Shown one piece after another: positions 61,401-64,000 of a stretch of 64,000 nt of DNA. Both the position numbers and the translations under genes were made by a program. The stretch's first letter is position 1. Each line of letters opens with the position of its first letter. Under the pieces are notes generated by a model. The model was not told the DNA's origin. It saw nothing but the letters and a program-made list of their open reading frames with translations, and searched no databases. This stretch comes from Microbulbifer sp. SAOS-129_SWC (GTDB lineage Bacteria > Pseudomonadota > Gammaproteobacteria > Pseudomonadales > Cellvibrionaceae): NCBI RefSeq assembly GCF_039696035.1, contig NZ_CP155567.1, positions 248,001-312,000 of the forward strand, in the 5' to 3' direction.

Positions 61401-62717
61401 ATGAGACCTGTGTGGCAGCGCCTGCTGGCCCTCGCGGCCCTGACGATTGTTAACCTGCCCGCCCTCGCGGCGGAAGTCGAGGGTGTGCGCCTGTGGCGCG
61501 CGCCGGACCACACGCGCCTGGTGTTCGACCTGAGCGGCCCGGCCGAACACAAGCTGTTCACCCTGAGCGGCCCGGACCGGGTGGTGATCGACGTGGAGGA
61601 CACGCACCTCGCGGCGACACTGGACAACCTGCCGCTCGACGGCACCCCGATCGAGCGTGTGCGCCACGGGCGCCACCACAAGAAAGACCTGCGCGTGGTG
61701 CTGGACCTGAAACAGGCGATCAAGCCGCGCAGTTTTGCCCTGCGCCGCCACGGCGACCTGCCGGATCGCCTGGTGCTCGACCTCTACGACAAGGCCGAGA
61801 GCGAGGAGAAAACCCTGCAGCAGGTCAGCCGCGAGCGGGATATCGTCATCGCCGTCGACGCCGGTCACGGCGGTGAGGATCCCGGCGCTTCCGGCCCCGG
61901 TGGGGTGCGCGAGAAAGATGTGGTGCTGGCGATCGCCCGCCGGGTGCAGAAGGATATCGACCACCGGCGCGGCTTTACCGCCAAGCTGGTGCGCAGCGGC
62001 GACTACTATATCCCGCTGCGCGGGCGGGTGAAGAAGGGGCGTGAGATGCGCGCCGACCTGTTCGTGTCCATTCACGCCGATGCCTTCCGCCGCAAGGATG
62101 CCCGCGGTGCCGGGGTCTATGCGGTATCGTCCCGCGGTGCCACCAGTGAAACGGCGCGCTTTCTGGCCCAGCGTGAAAACGAATCCGACCTGATCGGCGG
62201 TGCCGGCAGCCTGAGCCTCGACGACAAGGACGATACCCTGGCCGGCGTGCTGCTGGACCTGTCGATGACCGCGACCATGAATGCCAGTCTCGATGTGGCA
62301 GCCAGCGTGCTGTCGCAACTGCGCACCGTTACTCACCTGCACAAGAATCGCGTGGAGCAGGCCAATTTCTCCGTGCTGCGCTCGCCCGACGTACCCTCGA
62401 TCCTGGTGGAGACCGGCTTTATCACCAACCCCTATGAGGCGCGCCGGCTGCGCGACCCGTCGTTCCAGCGCAAGCTGGCACAAAAACTCAGCGAAGGTAT
62501 AGTGGCGCACTTCAACAAGCGCCCGCCGGCGGGCACCTGGCTGGCCGCCAACCGCAGCGCCGCGGAGCGCCGCCACATCATCGCCCGCGGCGATACCCTG
62601 TCCGGCATCGCCGCGCGATACAATGTATCGGTGGCCGCGCTGAAGCAGCTCAACGGGATGACGTCCTCGGCCATCCGGGTGGGGCAGACGCTGACGATCC
62701 CGTCTCCTTCGGGGTAA
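61401..62717 (+). CDS. amiB: N-acetylmuramoyl-L-alanine amidase AmiB-like
   Basis: Periplasmic amidase that splits septal peptidoglycan, 438 residues. Signal peptide about 1-23, AMIN domain (about 25-130), Amidase_3 domain with zinc ligands in DAGHGGEDPGA and SIHADAF and the catalytic Glu in VETGF, then a C-terminal LysM (HIIARGDTLSGIAARYNV). Between tsaE and mutL, as in E. coli. Confidence 0.95.
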   Translation: MRPVWQRLLALAALTIVNLPALAAEVEGVRLWRAPDHTRLVFDLSGPAEHKLFTLSGPDRVVIDVEDTHLAATLDNLPLDGTPIERVRHGRHHKKDLRVVLDLKQAIKPRSFALRRHGDLPDRLVLDLYDKAESEEKTLQQVSRERDIVIAVDAGHGGEDPGASGPGGVREKDVVLAIARRVQKDIDHRRGFTAKLVRSGDYYIPLRGRVKKGREMRADLFVSIHADAFRRKDARGAGVYAVSSRGATSETARFLAQRENESDLIGGAGSLSLDDKDDTLAGVLLDLSMTATMNASLDVAASVLSQLRTVTHLHKNRVEQANFSVLRSPDVPSILVETGFITNPYEARRLRDPSFQRKLAQKLSEGIVAHFNKRPPAGTWLAANRSAAERRHIIARGDTLSGIAARYNVSVAALKQLNGMTSSAIRVGQTLTIPSPSG

Positions 62718-62756
62718 AACTGCGCGTAGAGCGAGCACCGCTCGCTGCGCAGTTTT
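62716..62756 (+). terminator. Terminator overlapping the amiB stop
   Basis: AAAACTGCGC (62716-62725) pairs with GCGCAGTTTT (62747-62756), with an inner GAGCGAGC/GCTCGC extension; the stop TAA 62715-62717 lies at its base. Confidence 0.75.
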
Positions 62757-62823
62757 ACGACCGGCCAGGGATGGCCGGGCTGGCGTTCGCTCCAGGGACG
62801 GCTGCTCGCTATTAAGCTGGTGC

Positions 62824-62929
62824 GCCGGGCGGGATAGTCCTGTCCGGGACACGCTGTGAATACATCCATGTACGCTCGTAATCGGCATCCGTGCCTCATA
62901 CGGTCCCGGACAGGACTACCCCGCCCGGC
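62824..62929 (+). repeat. Structured repeat family 1, copy B
   Basis: 27-nt arms (62824-62850 and 62903-62929, one mismatch) around a 52-nt core (62851-62902) with five differences from copy A. Core hairpins: TACATCCATGTA and GGCATCCGTGCC. Lies between amiB and mutL. Confidence 0.88.
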
Positions 62930-62978
62930 TCAGTGGTATGCCGCAGCTACAGAACTCCGAATCTGAATTTGTAAATTT

Positions 62979-64000
62979 ATGTCCGACAGAATCCAGCAAC
63001 TATCCCCCCGTCTCGCCAACCAGATCGCCGCCGGTGAGGTGGTCGAGCGCCCGGCCTCGGTGATCAAGGAGCTGCTGGAGAACAGCCTCGATGCCGGCGC
63101 CTCACGCCTGGAGGTGGAGATCGAAAATGGCGGTATCAAGCGCATCAAGGTGCGCGATAACGGCAAGGGCATCGACAAAGACGACCTGCCGATGGCGCTG
63201 GCCCGCCACGCCACCTCCAAGATTCATGTACTGGAGGACCTGGAAGCGGTGGCTACGCTCGGGTTCCGCGGCGAGGCACTGGCCAGTATTTCCTCGGTGG
63301 CGCGCCTGGAGCTGACCAGCAGCCGCGACGACACTGGCAAGGGCTGGCAGGTCAGTGCCGAAGGCCGCGACATGCAGGCGCAGCTGGCGCCGGCGGCGCA
63401 CCCGCGCGGCACCAGCGTCGATGTGCGCGATCTGTTCTTCAATACCCCGGCGCGACGCAAGTTCCTGCGTACCGAGAAAACCGAATTCAACCGCGTCGAC
63501 GACACCATCAAGCGCCTGGCGCTGTCGCGCTTCGACGTATCCATCAGCCTGCGCCACAACGGCAAAGGCGTGCACAACCTGCGTGCCGGCAGTGGCCGCG
63601 TGGAGATGGAGCGCCGCGTGGCCCAGGTGTGCGGCCCGGCCTTTATGCAGAATGCGCTGCATATCGACGTCGAGCGCAGCGGCCTGCGCCTGTGGGGCTG
63701 GGTCGCGGAGCCGGCGTTTTCGCGCTCGCAGGCAGACCTGCAGTTCTTCTACGTCAACGGCCGCGCGATCCGCGACAAGGTCGTCAGTCACGCGGTGCGT
63801 CGCGCCTTCGCCGACGTGCTCTACCACGGTCGCCACCCGGCCTTTGTGCTCTACCTGGAGCTGGATCCGGCCTCGGTGGACGTCAATGTGCATCCCACCA
63901 AACACGAGGTGCGCTTCCGCGACGGCCGCCTGGTGCACGACTTCCTGTTTGGCAGCCTGCACCGCGCGCTGGCGGCGGTGCGCCCGGGCGATCGGGACGC
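62979..64000 (+). CDS. mutL: DNA mismatch repair protein MutL, 3'-truncated by window end
   Basis: GHKL ATPase linking MutS to downstream repair. The first 340 residues are present. ATP-binding motifs: [26 protein letters not shown] and [13 protein letters not shown]; the transducer domain has VNGRAIRD and [11 protein letters not shown]. Start ATG 62979. A complete MutL has about 600-650 residues, so the C-terminal dimerisation part lies beyond the window. Confidence 0.96.
   Translation, partial: MSDRIQQLSPRLANQIAAGEVVERPASVIKELLENSLDAGASRLEVEIENGGIKRIKVRDNGKGIDKDDLPMALARHATSKIHVLEDLEAVATLGFRGEALASISSVARLELTSSRDDTGKGWQVSAEGRDMQAQLAPAAHPRGTSVDVRDLFFNTPARRKFLRTEKTEFNRVDDTIKRLALSRFDVSISLRHNGKGVHNLRAGSGRVEMERRVAQVCGPAFMQNALHIDVERSGLRLWGWVAEPAFSRSQADLQFFYVNGRAIRDKVVSHAVRRAFADVLYHGRHPAFVLYLELDPASVDVNVHPTKHEVRFRDGRLVHDFLFGSLHRALAAVRPGDRD

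Overview
The window looks like a chromosomal segment of a GC-rich marine-type gammaproteobacterium. I favour the Cellvibrionales/Microbulbifer neighbourhood, because gene content and order resemble Pseudomonas (yqgF-yqgE-tonB3-gshB-pilGHIJ-chpA, hemCDXY, ponA/pilMNOPQ-aroKB) while several details differ. This assignment rests on gene order and protein character, not on a search. Most of the window is dense, GC-rich housekeeping sequence. One stretch of about 8 kb (roughly 6.4-14.4 kb) is visibly AT-richer and is foreign.

Layout. 1-6 kb: rdgB (cut by the window edge), hemW, trxA, rho, a small RRM RNA-binding protein, ubiD. 6.0-14.5 kb: an accessory island. Its core is an array of eight integron gene cassettes with attC sites but no integrase gene in view (a CALIN). 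It is damaged by a complete IS30-family element that split one cassette gene and by a decayed IS3-family element that cut the last recognisable attC. A gene remnant, a 2OG-Fe(II) oxygenase gene and another remnant follow. 14.5-20.9 kb, minus strand: a DUF3833 lipoprotein, hemC-hemD-hemX-hemY, ruvX, yqgE. 21-34 kb: a TonB-like protein and gshB (minus), then the type IV pilus chemosensory genes pilG-pilH-pilI-pilJ-chpA-chpC (plus). 34-44 kb: ponA (minus) divergent from pilMNOPQ-aroK-aroB. 44-53 kb: gltB-gltD, hemE and a degenerate HD-GYP protein behind a CRP-like site. 53-64 kb: an MFS transporter, psd, rhdA and rsgA (minus), orn (plus), queG (minus), then nnrD-tsaE-amiB-mutL (plus, mutL cut by the window end).

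How it works together. Pilus machinery (PilMNOPQ alignment complex and secretin), its chemosensory controller (Pil-Chp) and a TonB3-like protein form the motility theme. hemCDXY, hemE and hemW serve tetrapyrrole synthesis and heme handling. ponA, amiB and psd build the envelope.

Most unusual items: (1) the integrase-less cassette array, whose cassette ends pair by exact core-site complementarity; (2) three copies of a structured repeat with a conserved 51-52 nt core and long inverted arms that differ from locus to locus yet match within each locus; (3) two copies of a second palindromic repeat with an 18 nt core; (4) an HD-GYP protein lacking key metal-binding residues.
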